From the NCBI RefSeq assembly GCF_000735585.1, contig NZ_JNNO01000001.1, positions 279,373 through 343,372 of the forward strand: a stretch of 64,000 nt of DNA. The letters are read 5' to 3'. A program made the position numbers and the translations under genes. Below are positions 1-10,506 of this stretch, one piece after another (within the stretch, counting starts at the first letter, position 1; every line of letters begins with the position of its first letter). Origin of the DNA: Devosia sp. LC5. GTDB lineage: Bacteria; Pseudomonadota; Alphaproteobacteria; Rhizobiales; Devosiaceae. The notes under the pieces were generated by a model, which saw nothing but the letters and a program-made list of their open reading frames with translations, was not told where the DNA came from and made no database searches.

Positions 1-1921
1 CCTTCATCACTTCCTTGATGTTGCCGGTGACCGTCATGCGGCCCTTGCCCGGCGTCATCACGCCTTCGATGGTCAGCAGCTCGCCACCAACCGAGGTCCA
101 GGCGAGGCCCGTTACCAGACCCACCTGGGATTCGGCCTCGATCTCGCCGTGCTTGTAGATATCGGCGCCGAGATACTTGGTCAGCTTCTCGTCATCGATA
201 GTGATCGACTTGACCTTGGTCTTGACGATCTCCGCCACGGCCTTGCGCATCAGCTTGCTGATTTCGCGCTTGAGGTTACGCACGCCCGCTTCACGGGTGT
301 AGCGCTGGATCAAGGCGGTCAGCATCTCGTCGCTCAGCTCGAACTCGCCATGGGCCAGCCCGTTTTCCTTCAGCGTTTCCGGGATCAGGTGCTGCTTGGC
401 AATCGCATGCTTCTCCTGCTCGGTGTAACCCGACAGGCGAATGATCTCCATGCGGTCCATCAGCGGGCCGGGGATGTTCAGGGTGTTCGAGGTCGTCACG
501 AACATCACGTCGCTCAGGTCATAATCGACCTCGAGATAGTGATCGGCAAAGGTGTGGTTCTGCTCGGGATCGAGCACTTCGAGAAGTGCCGAGCTCGGAT
601 CGCCACGGAAGTCCTGACCCATTTTGTCGATTTCATCGAGCAGGAACAGAGGATTGGACTTGCCGACCTTCTTGAGCGACTGGATGACCTTGCCGGGCAT
701 GGAGCCGATATAGGTGCGGCGGTGGCCGCGGATTTCGGCCTCGTCCCGAACCCCGCCGAGCGCCATGCGCACGAACTCACGGCCGGTCGCCTTGGCGATC
801 GACTTGCCCAGCGAGGTCTTGCCGACACCCGGAGGGCCGACCAGGCACAGGATCGGGCCCTTGAGCGAGCCGGTACGGCCCTGCACGGCCAGATATTCGA
901 GGATGCGTTCCTTGACCTTCTCGAGGCCATAGTGATCCTCGTCCAGAACCTTTTCGGCCAGGACCAGGTCACGCTTGACCTTGCTCTTCTTGCCCCAGGG
1001 CAGGCCGAGCAATGTGTCGAGATAATTGCGCACGACGGTGGCTTCGGCCGACATCGGGCTCATGGTCTTGAGCTTCTTGAGTTCGGCCTCGGCCTTGAGC
1101 TTGGCTTCCTTGGACAGCTTGGTCTTGGCGATGCGCTCCTCGATCTCCGCGATCTCGTTGGAGCCCTCTTCGCCGTCGCCCAGTTCCTTCTGGATCGCCT
1201 TCATCTGCTCGTTGAGATAGTACTCGCGCTGCGTCTTTTCCATCTGCCGCTTGACGCGGCTACGGATGCGCTTTTCCACCTGCAGGACGCCGATTTCACC
1301 TTCCATCAGGCCGAGAATCTTCTGGAAGCGCTCGACAACCGAAACGGTCGAGAGCAGGTCCTCCTTCTCGTTGATCTTGATGACCAGGTGGCTGGCAATG
1401 GTGTCAGCGAGCTTGGAATGGTTCTCGATCTGCCCAACGGCGGCCACGACCTCGGCCGAGATCTTCTTGTTGAGCTTCACATAGCTCTCGAACTCGGTCT
1501 GGGCCGAACGCGCCATGGCCTCGACCTCTGTCGGGTCTTCGACCGGCTCGGGCAACACGGACGCCTCGGCTTCGAAATAGTCCACGGTTTGCAGGTAGCG
1601 ATCGATGGTCGCGCGGTTCAGGCCCTCGACCAGCACCTTGACGGTGCCATCAGGGAGCTTGAGCAGCTGCAATACGGTGGCAATGGTGCCGGTTTCAAAA
1701 ATCTGGTCCGGGCTCGGATCATCGTCCTGCGCATTCTTCTGGGTCACCACCAGAATGTGCTTGTCGTCACGCATGACTTCTTCGAGCGCCTTGACCGACT
1801 TTTCGCGGCCGACGAACAGCGGCACGATCATGCCGGGGAAAACGACGATGTCGCGCAGGGGCAGAACTGGGTACACCCGGTCCCGGCTTGCATCGCCAGT
1901 GGCGGGATTGACGTCCGTCAT
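1..1921 (-). CDS. lon: ATP-dependent protease Lon (3' end cut by window edge)
   Basis: Lon is a cytoplasmic homohexameric AAA+ serine protease that degrades misfolded and regulatory proteins. About 640 residues are visible, against roughly 800 in the family. They begin [10 protein letters not shown], then the Lon N-terminal substrate domain ([14 protein letters not shown]), a coiled helical region, the AAA+ module with Walker [10 protein letters not shown] and Walker [11 protein letters not shown], and the start of the protease domain. The Ser-Lys dyad would lie beyond the left edge, so it cannot be checked. The ATG at 1921-1919 is preceded by AAGGA at good spacing. The gene follows clpP and clpX in the usual alphaproteobacterial order, but an oppositely oriented arginase gene separates them. 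Identity is certain; completeness is not. Confidence 0.97.
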   Translation of the reverse strand, partial: MTDVNPATGDASRDRVYPVLPLRDIVVFPGMIVPLFVGREKSVKALEEVMRDDKHILVVTQKNAQDDDPSPDQIFETGTIATVLQLLKLPDGTVKVLVEGLNRATIDRYLQTVDYFEAEASVLPEPVEDPTEVEAMARSAQTEFESYVKLNKKISAEVVAAVGQIENHSKLADTIASHLVIKINEKEDLLSTVSVVERFQKILGLMEGEIGVLQVEKRIRSRVKRQMEKTQREYYLNEQMKAIQKELGDGEEGSNEIAEIEERIAKTKLSKEAKLKAEAELKKLKTMSPMSAEATVVRNYLDTLLGLPWGKKSKVKRDLVLAEKVLDEDHYGLEKVKERILEYLAVQGRTGSLKGPILCLVGPPGVGKTSLGKSIAKATGREFVRMALGGVRDEAEIRGHRRTYIGSMPGKVIQSLKKVGKSNPLFLLDEIDKMGQDFRGDPSSALLEVLDPEQNHTFADHYLEVDYDLSDVMFVTTSNTLNIPGPLMDRMEIIRLSGYTEQEKHAIAKQHLIPETLKENGLAHGEFELSDEMLTALIQRYTREAGVRNLKREISKLMRKAVAEIVKTKVKSITIDDEKLTKYLGADIYKHGEIEAESQVGLVTGLAWTSVGGELLTIEGVMTPGKGRMTVTGNIKEVMK

Positions 1922-2348
1922 CTCGTATCCTTTCCGGGGCGCGCGGGAGGAAGGAGAGGATGCGCGCCCGTTATAGACAGCTCCAACATCGATGCTGGGC
2001 TGATTCCCGTTAATAAATAGGTTCGCCTATGGAGCCCGCAAGTCAACCTTTGCAGAAATGTCACGGTTAACTTGTGAACGCACAGGAGATATGCGGCTGG
2101 CTGCAGAAACACCGGTGTGCCTTGGCTGCAAGGTGGGTGTGGGAGGAACGGTTTCCTATGCGGTCCCACCCACGGCATCATTCCGGCGTAGGCCGGAATC
2201 CATCCCCACGCTGGATGTGCGCGGGACGCTACGGACCTGGATTCCGGCTTGCGCCGGAATGACATCAAGGTTGTTTAAGTTGCGGTGGGAGACCACCTTG
2301 TCTCCACCCCATATCGGCATCATGATCCGCGCACACAAGGACCCGCAC
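1922..2348. other. Divergent intergenic region between lon and arginase
   Basis: No gene is seen here. The region must hold the lon promoter on the minus strand and the arginase promoter on the plus strand. It also contains a family A palindromic repeat at 2176-2266. An open frame extends the arginase gene upstream to 2058, but it runs through the repeat and has no protein-like character. Confidence 0.6.
2176..2266. repeat. Dispersed palindromic repeat, family A, copy 1
   Basis: Two inverted arms are seen, each with its own palindrome: ATTCCGGCGTAGGCCGGAAT, then a spacer, then ATTCCGGCTTGCGCCGGAAT followed by GACATCAAGG. The outer edges (TCATTCCGG and CCGGAATGACA) are themselves inverted. 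Further copies lie at 63154-63249 and, eroded, at 63858-63922. The structure resembles a REP/BIME-type intergenic element. Confidence 0.8.
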
Positions 2349-3329
2349 ATGACTACACGCCCGCGCCGCATCGATCTTTTGGGTATTGCCACGGCCGCGG
2401 GTGCCTCGGTGCGCGGGGCGGGCATGGGGCCAGAGGCTTTGCGGGTCGCCGGGCTGATCGAGGCCCTTGTCGATCTGGGCCATGATGTGGCCGATTTCGG
2501 TGATTTGCGCCGTCCACACACCCTGCCCGGTACCAGCCCCGCAAGTTGGCGCCTGCCCGACGAACGGCGGGCCGATGTACTCGACCTGGCTGCCCGCTCC
2601 AGCGACCAGGGACTCGACATTCTCCAGGCCGGTCACTTTCCGGTGTTCCTGGGCGGCGATCACTCGATTGCCATGGGAACCGTCTCTGCCGTAGCCCGTC
2701 ATTGCGCCGCATCGGGCAAGCCGGTTTTCGTCCTCTGGATCGACGCCCACGCCGATTTCAACACGCCCGTTACCTCCCCCAGCGGCAATCTGCACGGCAT
2801 GCCACTGGCTCTGCTTTGTGGCGAGGAGGAGTTCGGCGCGGAATATCGCGGCAGCTGGCTCGGCCGCATTGATCCGAAAAACGTTGCCGTGATTGGCGCC
2901 CGTTCCATCGATCGCGAGGAACGCCGGCTGCTGGCCGCGCGCGGTGTAGAGACGATCGACATGCGGCGGATCGACGAAATGGGCGTGGTCGCGCTGATGC
3001 GCGGGTTCCTCGACAAGGTGACGGCCGCTGGCGGGCATCTGCATGTGAGCCTTGATGTCGATGCCATGGACCCCTCCATCGCCCCGGGTGGTGGTACCCT
3101 GGTCCCCGGCGGGCTCAGCTATCGCGAGGCGCACCTGATCATGGAGATGCTGCACGATAGCGGCACTGTGGGTTCGCTGGACGTGGTGGAGCTCAATCCC
3201 TTCCTCGACCATGGCGGCAAGAGCGCAACCCTGCTGGTGGACCTGGTAGCGAGCCTGTTCGGCCGGCAGATCATGGGCGAGGAGCCGGGCCCGATGGCGT
3301 TTGTCACCGAGAGTGAGATTGAGGGGTAA
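2349..3329 (+). CDS. rocF: Arginase family protein (ureohydrolase)
   Basis: A 326-residue ureohydrolase predicted to hydrolyse L-arginine to ornithine and urea in the cytoplasm. The binuclear manganese motifs are all visible: GGDHS, DAHADFNTP and SLDVDAMDP, followed by GGLSYREAH and the late Glu in DVVELNP. Length and the STG-less, Asn-containing DFNTP substrate loop fit true arginase better than agmatinase. The ATG at 2349 is chosen because AAGGA ends 7 bases before it; an ATG at 2322 is possible but has poorer context. The gene is monocistronic and opposite to its neighbours. It sits between clpX and lon, flanked by a family A repeat upstream and a family B repeat downstream, which suggests it was inserted into a conserved protease cluster. 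No arginine regulator is adjacent. Confidence 0.9.
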   Translation: MTTRPRRIDLLGIATAAGASVRGAGMGPEALRVAGLIEALVDLGHDVADFGDLRRPHTLPGTSPASWRLPDERRADVLDLAARSSDQGLDILQAGHFPVFLGGDHSIAMGTVSAVARHCAASGKPVFVLWIDAHADFNTPVTSPSGNLHGMPLALLCGEEEFGAEYRGSWLGRIDPKNVAVIGARSIDREERRLLAARGVETIDMRRIDEMGVVALMRGFLDKVTAAGGHLHVSLDVDAMDPSIAPGGGTLVPGGLSYREAHLIMEMLHDSGTVGSLDVVELNPFLDHGGKSATLLVDLVASLFGRQIMGEEPGPMAFVTESEIEG

Positions 3330-3350
3330 GCCCCTCCGACAGCGCGCACG

Positions 3351-3440
3351 ACCTCGTGGTTCGACAAGCTCACCATGAGGTCTCTGATGGCGCAGCTTTG
3401 TCGATAGACCTCATCCTGAGCCTGTCGAAGGACGAGGTCG
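3351..3440. repeat. Dispersed palindromic repeat, family B, copy 1
   Basis: Two inverted arms are seen. The first is GACCTCGTGGTTCGACAAGC continuing to CTCACCATGAGGTCT. The second is ACCTCATCCTGAGCCTGTCG continuing to AAGGACGAGGTCGTG. The arms are imperfect inverted copies of each other around a short centre. The same pair recurs at 10401-10491 and 32519-32595, always between genes. Confidence 0.85.
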
Positions 3441-3451
3441 TGCCCCAAAAC

Positions 3452-3480
3452 AAAACGCCGGGCTCATCGCCCGGCGTTTT
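3452..3480 (-). terminator. Rho-independent terminator of clpX
   Basis: A perfect 12-bp stem (AAAACGCCGGGC paired with GCCCGGCGTTTT) with a 5-base loop. On the minus strand it is followed by TTTTGTTTT. It lies 20 bases after the clpX stop. It could also act on transcripts coming from the arginase gene, since the plus-strand arm ends in TTTT. Confidence 0.85.
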
Positions 3481-3499
3481 CAATTTAGACAGGAAAAAC

Positions 3500-4777
<1,278 letters not shown>

Positions 4778-4856
4778 CTAGTTACTCCCGGGGGCGTGAA
4801 ACCCCCAAAATTCAGCGGTACCGACGACGGTAACGCCCGAGGCCTAAAGAAAGTCT

Positions 4857-4889
4857 AAGCCGAACCGACCTTAAAGGCCGATCCGGCTT
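4857..4889 (-). terminator. Long hairpin in the clpP-clpX spacer, possible attenuator
   Basis: A stem of about 15 bp with a 3-base loop: on the minus strand AAGCCGGATCGGCCT pairs with AGGTCGGTTCGGCTT through G-U wobbles, followed by AGACTTTCTTTAG. The T-rich but interrupted tail makes partial termination between clpP and clpX plausible. The strand could also be read the other way, so function is inferred. Confidence 0.45.
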
Positions 4890-4951
4890 GGTGCAATTGC
4901 ACTCACGTCACAGTCAACGCTCTGTCACCAAACGCTGTTAACAGCGGGAAC

Positions 4952-5578
4952 TCAGCTGCCTTCCGGAACGGCGCGCTTTTCAAACACGCTGTCGATGAGC
5001 CCGAAGGTCTTGGCTTCTTCGGCAGACAGGAAGTTGTCGCGCTCGAGAGCCTTCTCGACTTCTTCGTACGTGCGGCCGGTGTGCTTCTCATAAATCTGAT
5101 TAAGACGACGCTTCAAGCCCTCGACTTCCTTGGCATGAATCATGATGTCGGTAACCTGACCCTGATAACCGCCGGAAGGCTGGTGGACCATGATGCGCGA
5201 ATTCGGCAGCGACGTGCGCATGCCTTTCTCACCGGCCGCGAGCAACAGCGACCCCATGGACGCGGCCTGCCCCATCACCATGGTGGCGACAGCGGGACGG
5301 ATGAATTGCATCGTGTCGTAGATGGAAAGGCCAGCCGTCACCACGCCACCAGGCGAGTTGATATACATGGCGATTTCTTTTTTCGGGTTCTCTGATTCGA
5401 GGAACAGAAGCTGGGCCACGATCAGGCTCGCCATGTTGTCCTCGACCACACCGGTCACGAAAATGATGCGCTCGCGCAGGAGGCGCGAATAGATGTCGAA
5501 GGCGCGCTCGCCCCGATTGGACTGCTCGACCACCATGGGAACGAGCGTATTCATATAAAGATCGTGCGGATCTCGCAT
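4952..5578 (-). CDS. clpP: ATP-dependent Clp protease proteolytic subunit ClpP
   Basis: ClpP is the barrel-shaped serine peptidase that partners ClpX and ClpA. Counting from [10 protein letters not shown] the protein has 208 residues, the usual length. The triad is intact: Ser107 in GQAASMGS, His132 in MVHQPSGG and Asp181 in ERDNFLS, with the family's 25- and 49-residue spacings. A start at 5641 would add 21 residues ([10 protein letters not shown]), but the ATG at 5578 has AAAGGGG seven bases upstream and matches family N-termini, so it is preferred. It is the first gene of the clpP-clpX-(lon) set. Confidence 0.97.
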   Translation of the reverse strand: MRDPHDLYMNTLVPMVVEQSNRGERAFDIYSRLLRERIIFVTGVVEDNMASLIVAQLLFLESENPKKEIAMYINSPGGVVTAGLSIYDTMQFIRPAVATMVMGQAASMGSLLLAAGEKGMRTSLPNSRIMVHQPSGGYQGQVTDIMIHAKEVEGLKRRLNQIYEKHTGRTYEEVEKALERDNFLSAEEAKTFGLIDSVFEKRAVPEGS

Positions 5579-5820
5579 TTGATGCCCCTTTGCTGCGCCG
5601 GGTCGCGTGGATACCGGGCTAGCCATCTTCGGTTGGAACATTTCCGCCCGACCAGGACATCCAGGGCCCGGCGGAAATGTCGAAATTTCGAATCAGCGCG
5701 ACTGGCCGATTGCAGACGATGCCGCCTTAATGTGCGGTAAAGCCAGAGATAGGCGGCAATGGGGCACGCTTCAATAGGGTGTGCCCAGCTTGTGACGGCA
5801 AGGTGAATGGCAGACGACCA

Positions 5821-6165
5821 TCAGGCCGAAAAACTCACCGCCACGCCCTTTTTCTTGAAGTAGGACTGCATGATCTTGCGGCCCTGGCGGTTGGACTGCG
5901 CCAGCTTGGCCGGCTCGAACACCGCTTCCTTGGCGCCTTCGCGGGCCATGGCCGCCTTGAGCGCCGCGATATGGGCATCCAGTTCGTCATTGTTGTTCTT
6001 GATCGAGGTATAGATGTTCTCGATGGCTTGGCTCAGGGTCAGGTCGCTCACGGCAAGGTCCTTGGTCGCTTTGGTTGCTTTCAAGACATGATTAGCGCCC
6101 GCTTGCCAAGCCTTTTCGGTGCATTTTGCGGAGTGGGCGAGCCAAATGGCCGCCCACTCGCGCAC
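5821..6165 (-). CDS. Small hypothetical protein
   Basis: Not recognised. It is a lysine- and alanine-rich soluble protein with no signal peptide or membrane segment. The C-terminal two thirds (from about KATKATKDLAV onward) has strong high-GC codon bias and predicted amphipathic helices ending KKKGVAVSFSA. The GTG at 6165 is the longest start and has GAGG upstream. A TTG at 6084 would give an 86-residue protein and might be the true start, since the first 27 residues look less coding-like. It follows the YCII-domain gene by 10 bases on the same strand, so the two are probably co-transcribed. Confidence 0.6.
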   Translation of the reverse strand: MREWAAIWLAHSAKCTEKAWQAGANHVLKATKATKDLAVSDLTLSQAIENIYTSIKNNNDELDAHIAALKAAMAREGAKEAVFEPAKLAQSNRQGRKIMQSYFKKKGVAVSFSA

Positions 6166-6175
6166 CTATCCGCCT

Positions 6176-6571
6176 CTAGGCCGGGTTGAAATCAGGCCGG
6201 GCCTGACCTGTTTGACTGTGACGATGAGCATCCATCAGCGGCCGGATGACGATCCGGGAATGGGCTGCGATGGGATCGTCATCGAACAGTGCAACTGCCT
6301 CAGCCATATCCTTGGCCTCGATCAGCAGGAAGCCGCCGATGACCTCCTTAGCCTCGGCATAGGGGCCATCCATGACCGACATTTTCATCCGCTGGCGCCG
6401 GTCGATGCTGACTTCCCCGGTCTCGGCCAGTGGCGAGGCGATCAGCAAGTGGCCAGCGTTCCGCAGCTTGTGGTCGTGCTCGATAGTGGCGTCGTCAATG
6501 CGCCGCATGTCGTCCGGGCCGAGATCGGCAAAGGCATCAGGTCCAAAATAGACAAGGCAGAGAAATTTCAT
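6176..6571 (-). CDS. YCII-related (DGPF) domain protein
   Basis: A 131-residue cytoplasmic protein of the YCII / DGPF family, which has a ferredoxin-like fold. The diagnostic segment VMDGPYAEAKEVIGGF is clear, as is the start MKFLCLVYFGPD. The His-Asp pair of enzymatic YciI relatives is not obviously conserved, so a reaction cannot be assigned. Such genes are often annotated as PhnB- or sigma-factor-associated proteins, but no ECF sigma factor is adjacent here. The ATG at 6571 has GGGAG seven bases upstream; the longer frame to 6613 is not needed. It is divergent from the P450 gene. Confidence 0.85.
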   Translation of the reverse strand: MKFLCLVYFGPDAFADLGPDDMRRIDDATIEHDHKLRNAGHLLIASPLAETGEVSIDRRQRMKMSVMDGPYAEAKEVIGGFLLIEAKDMAEAVALFDDDPIAAHSRIVIRPLMDAHRHSQTGQARPDFNPA

Positions 6572-6704
6572 GATCGGTCTCCCGTGGTTGAACATCACCC
6601 CGACGAGCGGCAAATCGTCAACTCGACTATTTTTTGCTTGTTACCGCACGATTGTCAGTCCGTTATGTCCGACGTCGATTTCCCCTATCCGGTTACCCGC
6701 ATTC

Positions 6705-7961
6705 ATGGCCGCCATCGTCCAACTCAAGCCTGTCGAAAATGTCCCTCAGCATCGCCGGCGCAGCGCCGATCCGCGCGATCCCGTGTTTTACCAAAATCCC
6801 TATGCCTTCTACGACCGCCTGCATGCGGACGACTCGACTTTCTTCTGGGACGAATATGGCCACTGGTGCTTTGCCGGGTTCAAGCAGGTCAGCGCATTGC
6901 TGCGCGACAGGCGCTTCGGTCGCGAAATTCTGCACGTTGCGGGCCACGAAGAGCTCGGGATGCCCGATCCCAAGCCGCATACGGCGGCGTTTGATCTCAC
7001 CGAGAAATACTCGCTGCTGAACCTGGAGCCCCCCGGCCATACCCGCCTGCGCACGCTGGTCAACCGCGCTTTCGTGTCGCGTCACGTCGAACAGCTGCGG
7101 CCACGAATTATCAATCTGGCCAATGAATTGATCGACAGTTTTGAAGGCCAGGATGAAGTTGATCTGATCAAGGCATTTGCCGCGCCCATGCCCGCCATCA
7201 TCATTGCCGAAATGTTGGGGCTCTCTGCCGAGGCGGCACCGAAACTGCTCAACTGGTCCAATCGCATGGTGGCGATGTACATGTTCGGCGTCAGCCATGA
7301 CACCGAGCTGGATGCCAATGCTGCGGCGCAGGACTTCATGGATTACCTGCAATTGGCGATTGCCGAGCGCCGCAAGCAGCCGCGCGAAGACCTGCTGACC
7401 CATATGCTGACTGCCGAACAGAATGGCGAGCGGCTGAGCGACGAAGAGGTGATGTCGACCGCCATTCTCCTGCTCAATGCCGGACATGAAGCCACCGTCC
7501 ACACCACGGGAAACGGCGTCAAATCCATCCTCGAAAGCGACATCGATCCGGCCACGTTGTTCACCAGCGACGAGCAATCCGCCGCCACCGCCGAGGAATG
7601 CCTGCGCTTCGACGCGCCGCTGCACATGTTCACACGCTATGCGCTGAGCGATCTCGAATATGAAGGCATCCAATTGCGCAAGGGCGACGTGATCGGCCTG
7701 CTGCTCGGCGCAGCCAACCGGGACCCCGCCCGCTTCGCCAATGCCAACAGCTTCGATCCATTCCGCAGTGATGGCGCCAATGTCAGCTTCGGAGCTGGCA
7801 TCCACTTCTGCATCGGCGCACCACTGGCCCGCATCGAGCTGCAAGTCGCGTTTAGCGAATTGTTCCGGCGGCTGCCGAAACTAAGGATCGCGCAGCAGCC
7901 GCAATACAACAATGTGTACCACTTCCACGGCCTGGAAAAGCTGATGGTGCGCTGGCGATAA
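6705..7961 (+). CDS. Cytochrome P450
   Basis: A soluble bacterial P450 of 418 residues. The I-helix oxygen-binding segment is LLNAGHEAT (the usual A/G-G-x-E/D-T), the ExxR-type motif is ECLR, and the heme loop is SFGAGIHFCIGAPLAR with Cys at about residue 369. The substrate is unknown. No ferredoxin or ferredoxin reductase gene is adjacent, so it must use electron donors encoded elsewhere. The ATG at 6705 is used because the preceding in-frame codons have no good start; its ribosome binding site is weak. It converges with the beta-lactamase gene, leaving only 20 bases between stops. Confidence 0.93.
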   Translation: MAAIVQLKPVENVPQHRRRSADPRDPVFYQNPYAFYDRLHADDSTFFWDEYGHWCFAGFKQVSALLRDRRFGREILHVAGHEELGMPDPKPHTAAFDLTEKYSLLNLEPPGHTRLRTLVNRAFVSRHVEQLRPRIINLANELIDSFEGQDEVDLIKAFAAPMPAIIIAEMLGLSAEAAPKLLNWSNRMVAMYMFGVSHDTELDANAAAQDFMDYLQLAIAERRKQPREDLLTHMLTAEQNGERLSDEEVMSTAILLLNAGHEATVHTTGNGVKSILESDIDPATLFTSDEQSAATAEECLRFDAPLHMFTRYALSDLEYEGIQLRKGDVIGLLLGAANRDPARFANANSFDPFRSDGANVSFGAGIHFCIGAPLARIELQVAFSELFRRLPKLRIAQQPQYNNVYHFHGLEKLMVRWR

Positions 7962-7981
7962 GCCAACGCACCACTTGCACC

Positions 7982-9148
7982 CTAGTCCGCCGCCTCAGCC
8001 AATTGCTCGAGCACGGCATGGGTCGCGGTAATCCGCGCAGGAATGGGGAAGTTCTTGTTGGCAAGCATGACCACACCGATCTTCTTGTCGGGCACGAAGG
8101 CCACATAGGCGCCGAAGCCGTTGGTGGAGCCGGTCTTGTTGAACAGCGCCGGCCCCTCGGGAGCGGCCGGCGGAGCAAGCGCCTCGGCCGGGTTAGGCTC
8201 CATCGCCATGGTCTGCGAGTTTCCGGCCAACAGGCGCTCGAGCGATACGGGGAATGGATACTGCTCCCAGCCCAGCCCCTGCACCATCTCCCCGACCCGG
8301 AAATAGCCGATATGCGTACCTTCGACGGCGCGCTGCACCAACGGCACCAGGCTATCGGGCGCGATATTGGCCTCGACGAAGCGCAGCATATCGGCCGTAG
8401 AAGATTTCACCCCATAAGCCTCCGCCGCCAGCCAGCCCGGATTGACGCGCGTCGGCTTGCCGTCCTTGTTATAGCCCCAGGCGTAGCGTGCCATCGCTGC
8501 CTCGGGCACCGTGATGTGGCTATCCTCCAGGCCCAGTCGCGGGAACATCTCGGTTTCCATCAGATGGCCAAAGTCGTCGTTCAGCGCCAGCGCGGTGAGA
8601 TGGCCAAATAGCCCGATACTGGGATTGGAATATCGGCGCTGCTCGCCCGGCGCAGCGTCGGCTCTCCACTGCTGAAAATAGCTTTCCATCCCGCCGGCCC
8701 CATTGGGAAACTGCAATGGCAATCCGCCGGCGGTATAGGTTGCCAGGTGCAATAGGCTCGCCTCGTCGACCGCCGCCCCCTCCAGCGCAGGCAGGTATTT
8801 GGATGGATGATCGTCAAGCTCCAGCCGGTCAAGAGCCTCGGCATAAGCGCCCAGCGTGGCCGTAAAGGTCTTGCTGACCGAGCCAAGCTCGAACAGCGTG
8901 TTCTCCGTCACCAGCGCCCCGGTATCCTTGGCCGCCACGCCGTAATTGAAGAAATATTGCTGGCCATCCATGGTCACGCCAACGGCGATGCCGGGAACGC
9001 CATGCTGCTCAAGCAGCGGCCGAAACGCCGCATCCACCGCAGCCGCAATGGCCGCTGGCGGTTCCGCTGCGAACGCGACGATGGACGAGAAGCAGGTTGT
9101 GACGGCAGCCAGCGCGAAAGGCGCAGCTATCCTATTGGTAATAAACAA
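7982..9148 (-). CDS. ampC: Class C (AmpC-type) beta-lactamase
   Basis: A 388-residue periplasmic serine hydrolase that should open beta-lactam rings. A signal peptide is visible (LFITNRIAAPFALAA through IVAFAAEPP). The three class C motifs are intact and correctly spaced: SVSK with Ser about residue 90, YSN about 173 and KTG about 338. The TTG at 9148 is preferred because GGGAG stands eight bases upstream; another TTG at 9190 would extend the N-terminus ahead of the signal peptide. No ampR regulator is next to it, so induction by the usual divergent AmpR is not supported here. A related esterase or D-Ala-D-Ala peptidase cannot be excluded from sequence alone. Confidence 0.9.
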   Translation of the reverse strand: MFITNRIAAPFALAAVTTCFSSIVAFAAEPPAAIAAAVDAAFRPLLEQHGVPGIAVGVTMDGQQYFFNYGVAAKDTGALVTENTLFELGSVSKTFTATLGAYAEALDRLELDDHPSKYLPALEGAAVDEASLLHLATYTAGGLPLQFPNGAGGMESYFQQWRADAAPGEQRRYSNPSIGLFGHLTALALNDDFGHLMETEMFPRLGLEDSHITVPEAAMARYAWGYNKDGKPTRVNPGWLAAEAYGVKSSTADMLRFVEANIAPDSLVPLVQRAVEGTHIGYFRVGEMVQGLGWEQYPFPVSLERLLAGNSQTMAMEPNPAEALAPPAAPEGPALFNKTGSTNGFGAYVAFVPDKKIGVVMLANKNFPIPARITATHAVLEQLAEAAD

Positions 9149-9301
9149 TTTACTTTCTCCCGGGAACGCAAAACTGGGTTCCGGGAGCAAGCCCGGCCAA
9201 TGTGGCGGCAGTGGGACTTAGCGAACTCTGATGAACGCCAATGCCGCCAAATCCTCAGAGCGGCGCCGCCCCTTGCCAGGGAGTATGATGCCCGGACACA
9301 T

Positions 9302-10363
9302 TCACTCCGCCCGGATCAGCAGTGACGAATCCCCATACGAATAAAACCGATACCCATCCGCGATGGCATGGTCATAGGCGCGGCGCATGGTGTCCATACC
9401 GGCAAAGGCGCTGACCAGCATGAAGAGCGTGGATTTGGGCAGGTGGAAATTGGTCATCAGCACATCCACGGCGGCGAAGCGGAAGCCGGGGGTGATGAAG
9501 ATGTCGGTGTCACCACTGAAGGGGCGTAGCGTGCCGGTGGCGCGGGCGGCGGTCTCGAGCAGGCGCAGGCTCGTAGTGCCGACGGCGACGACGCGGCCGC
9601 CAAGGGCCTTTTTGGCCAGGATGCGCTCCACCGTCGCCTGATCGATCTCGCCCCATTCGGCGTGCATGACATGGTCTTGGGTATCATCAACCTTCATGGG
9701 CAGGAAGGTCCCTGCCCCCACATGCAGCGTGACCCGCTCGATGGTGACGCCTTTGTCGGCCAGCTGCTGGAGCAGGCTTTCAGTGAAGTGCAGGCCCGCC
9801 GTAGGGGCGGCGACGGCGCCGTCTTCGGCGGCATAGACGGTCTGGTAATCGACCTTGTCGCGTTCTTCGATGCCGCGCTTGGCGCCGATATAGGGCGGCA
9901 GCGGCATGGCGCCGTGGGCCTTGATGGCTTCGTCCAGCTGGGCGCCGCCGAGATCGAATTCCAGCGTCACCTCGCCGGTATCGCCCTTGCCGGCAACGCG
10001 GGCGGTCAGAGCGTCGGCCTGGCCATTGCCCAATTCGAGCTGGTCGAGTACGGCGAGGCGCTTGGCCGGGCGGGCGAAGGCGCGCCAGGTGTGGGCGTCG
10101 ACGCGCTTATGCAGGTTGAAGGACACCGAGGCGCGGTTTTCGCCGCGAATGCGGCTGCCGCGCAGCTCGGCGGGCAGCACGCGGGTGTCGTTGACGACCA
10201 GCACATCGCCGGGATGCAACAGCGTCAGCAGATCGGGAATATGGCGGTCGCTGAGGCCGTGGACCGGATCGACTACCAGCAGGCGCGCGCTATCGCGCGG
10301 CTCGGCGGGGTGCAGGGCAATCAGCTGCTCGGGCAGCTCGAAGTCAAAATCGGAAACACGCAT
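9302..10363 (-). CDS. queA: S-adenosylmethionine:tRNA ribosyltransferase-isomerase QueA
   Basis: QueA transfers and isomerises the ribose of SAM onto 7-aminomethyl-7-deazaguanine in tRNA, giving epoxyqueuosine. The 353 residues match the family throughout: start [16 protein letters not shown], the DSARLLVVD segment, PPYIGAKRG, the [10 protein letters not shown] signature and VGAGTFLPM. The C-terminal part [17 protein letters not shown] is also typical. In many relatives the next gene is tgt; here the downstream side carries ampC instead. Upstream, after a family B repeat, come ydcZ, two isomerase genes and coaD on the same strand. Confidence 0.97.
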   Translation of the reverse strand: MRVSDFDFELPEQLIALHPAEPRDSARLLVVDPVHGLSDRHIPDLLTLLHPGDVLVVNDTRVLPAELRGSRIRGENRASVSFNLHKRVDAHTWRAFARPAKRLAVLDQLELGNGQADALTARVAGKGDTGEVTLEFDLGGAQLDEAIKAHGAMPLPPYIGAKRGIEERDKVDYQTVYAAEDGAVAAPTAGLHFTESLLQQLADKGVTIERVTLHVGAGTFLPMKVDDTQDHVMHAEWGEIDQATVERILAKKALGGRVVAVGTTSLRLLETAARATGTLRPFSGDTDIFITPGFRFAAVDVLMTNFHLPKSTLFMLVSAFAGMDTMRRAYDHAIADGYRFYSYGDSSLLIRAE

Positions 10364-10400
10364 GGCCGCTCCCTAGCATGAGTTTGTGCGTTTGCTGAAG

Positions 10401-10491
10401 AGACCTCATGGTGAGCTTGCCGAACCACGAGGTCGCGCGGGTGGAGGCATTGTGCCGCGACCTCGTCCTTCGACAGGCTCAGGATGAGGTC
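10401..10491. repeat. Dispersed palindromic repeat, family B, copy 2
   Basis: The same two arms as at 3351-3440, in the opposite order: AGACCTCATGGTGAGCTTGC...CCACGAGGTCG and CGACCTCGTCCTTCGACAGG...CAGGATGAGGTCT. It lies between queA and the YdcZ-type gene. Confidence 0.85.
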
Positions 10492-10506
10492 TGCTGGGGC
10501 GTGGCG

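Noticed and set aside
149..2020. A 623-residue plus-strand open frame opposite lon
   Set aside because: Lon reads through the same region on the minus strand with all its motifs; the plus frame is a shadow.
2058..2348. N-terminal extension of arginase to 2058
   Set aside because: It runs through a family A repeat and lacks protein character; AAGGA supports the start at 2349.
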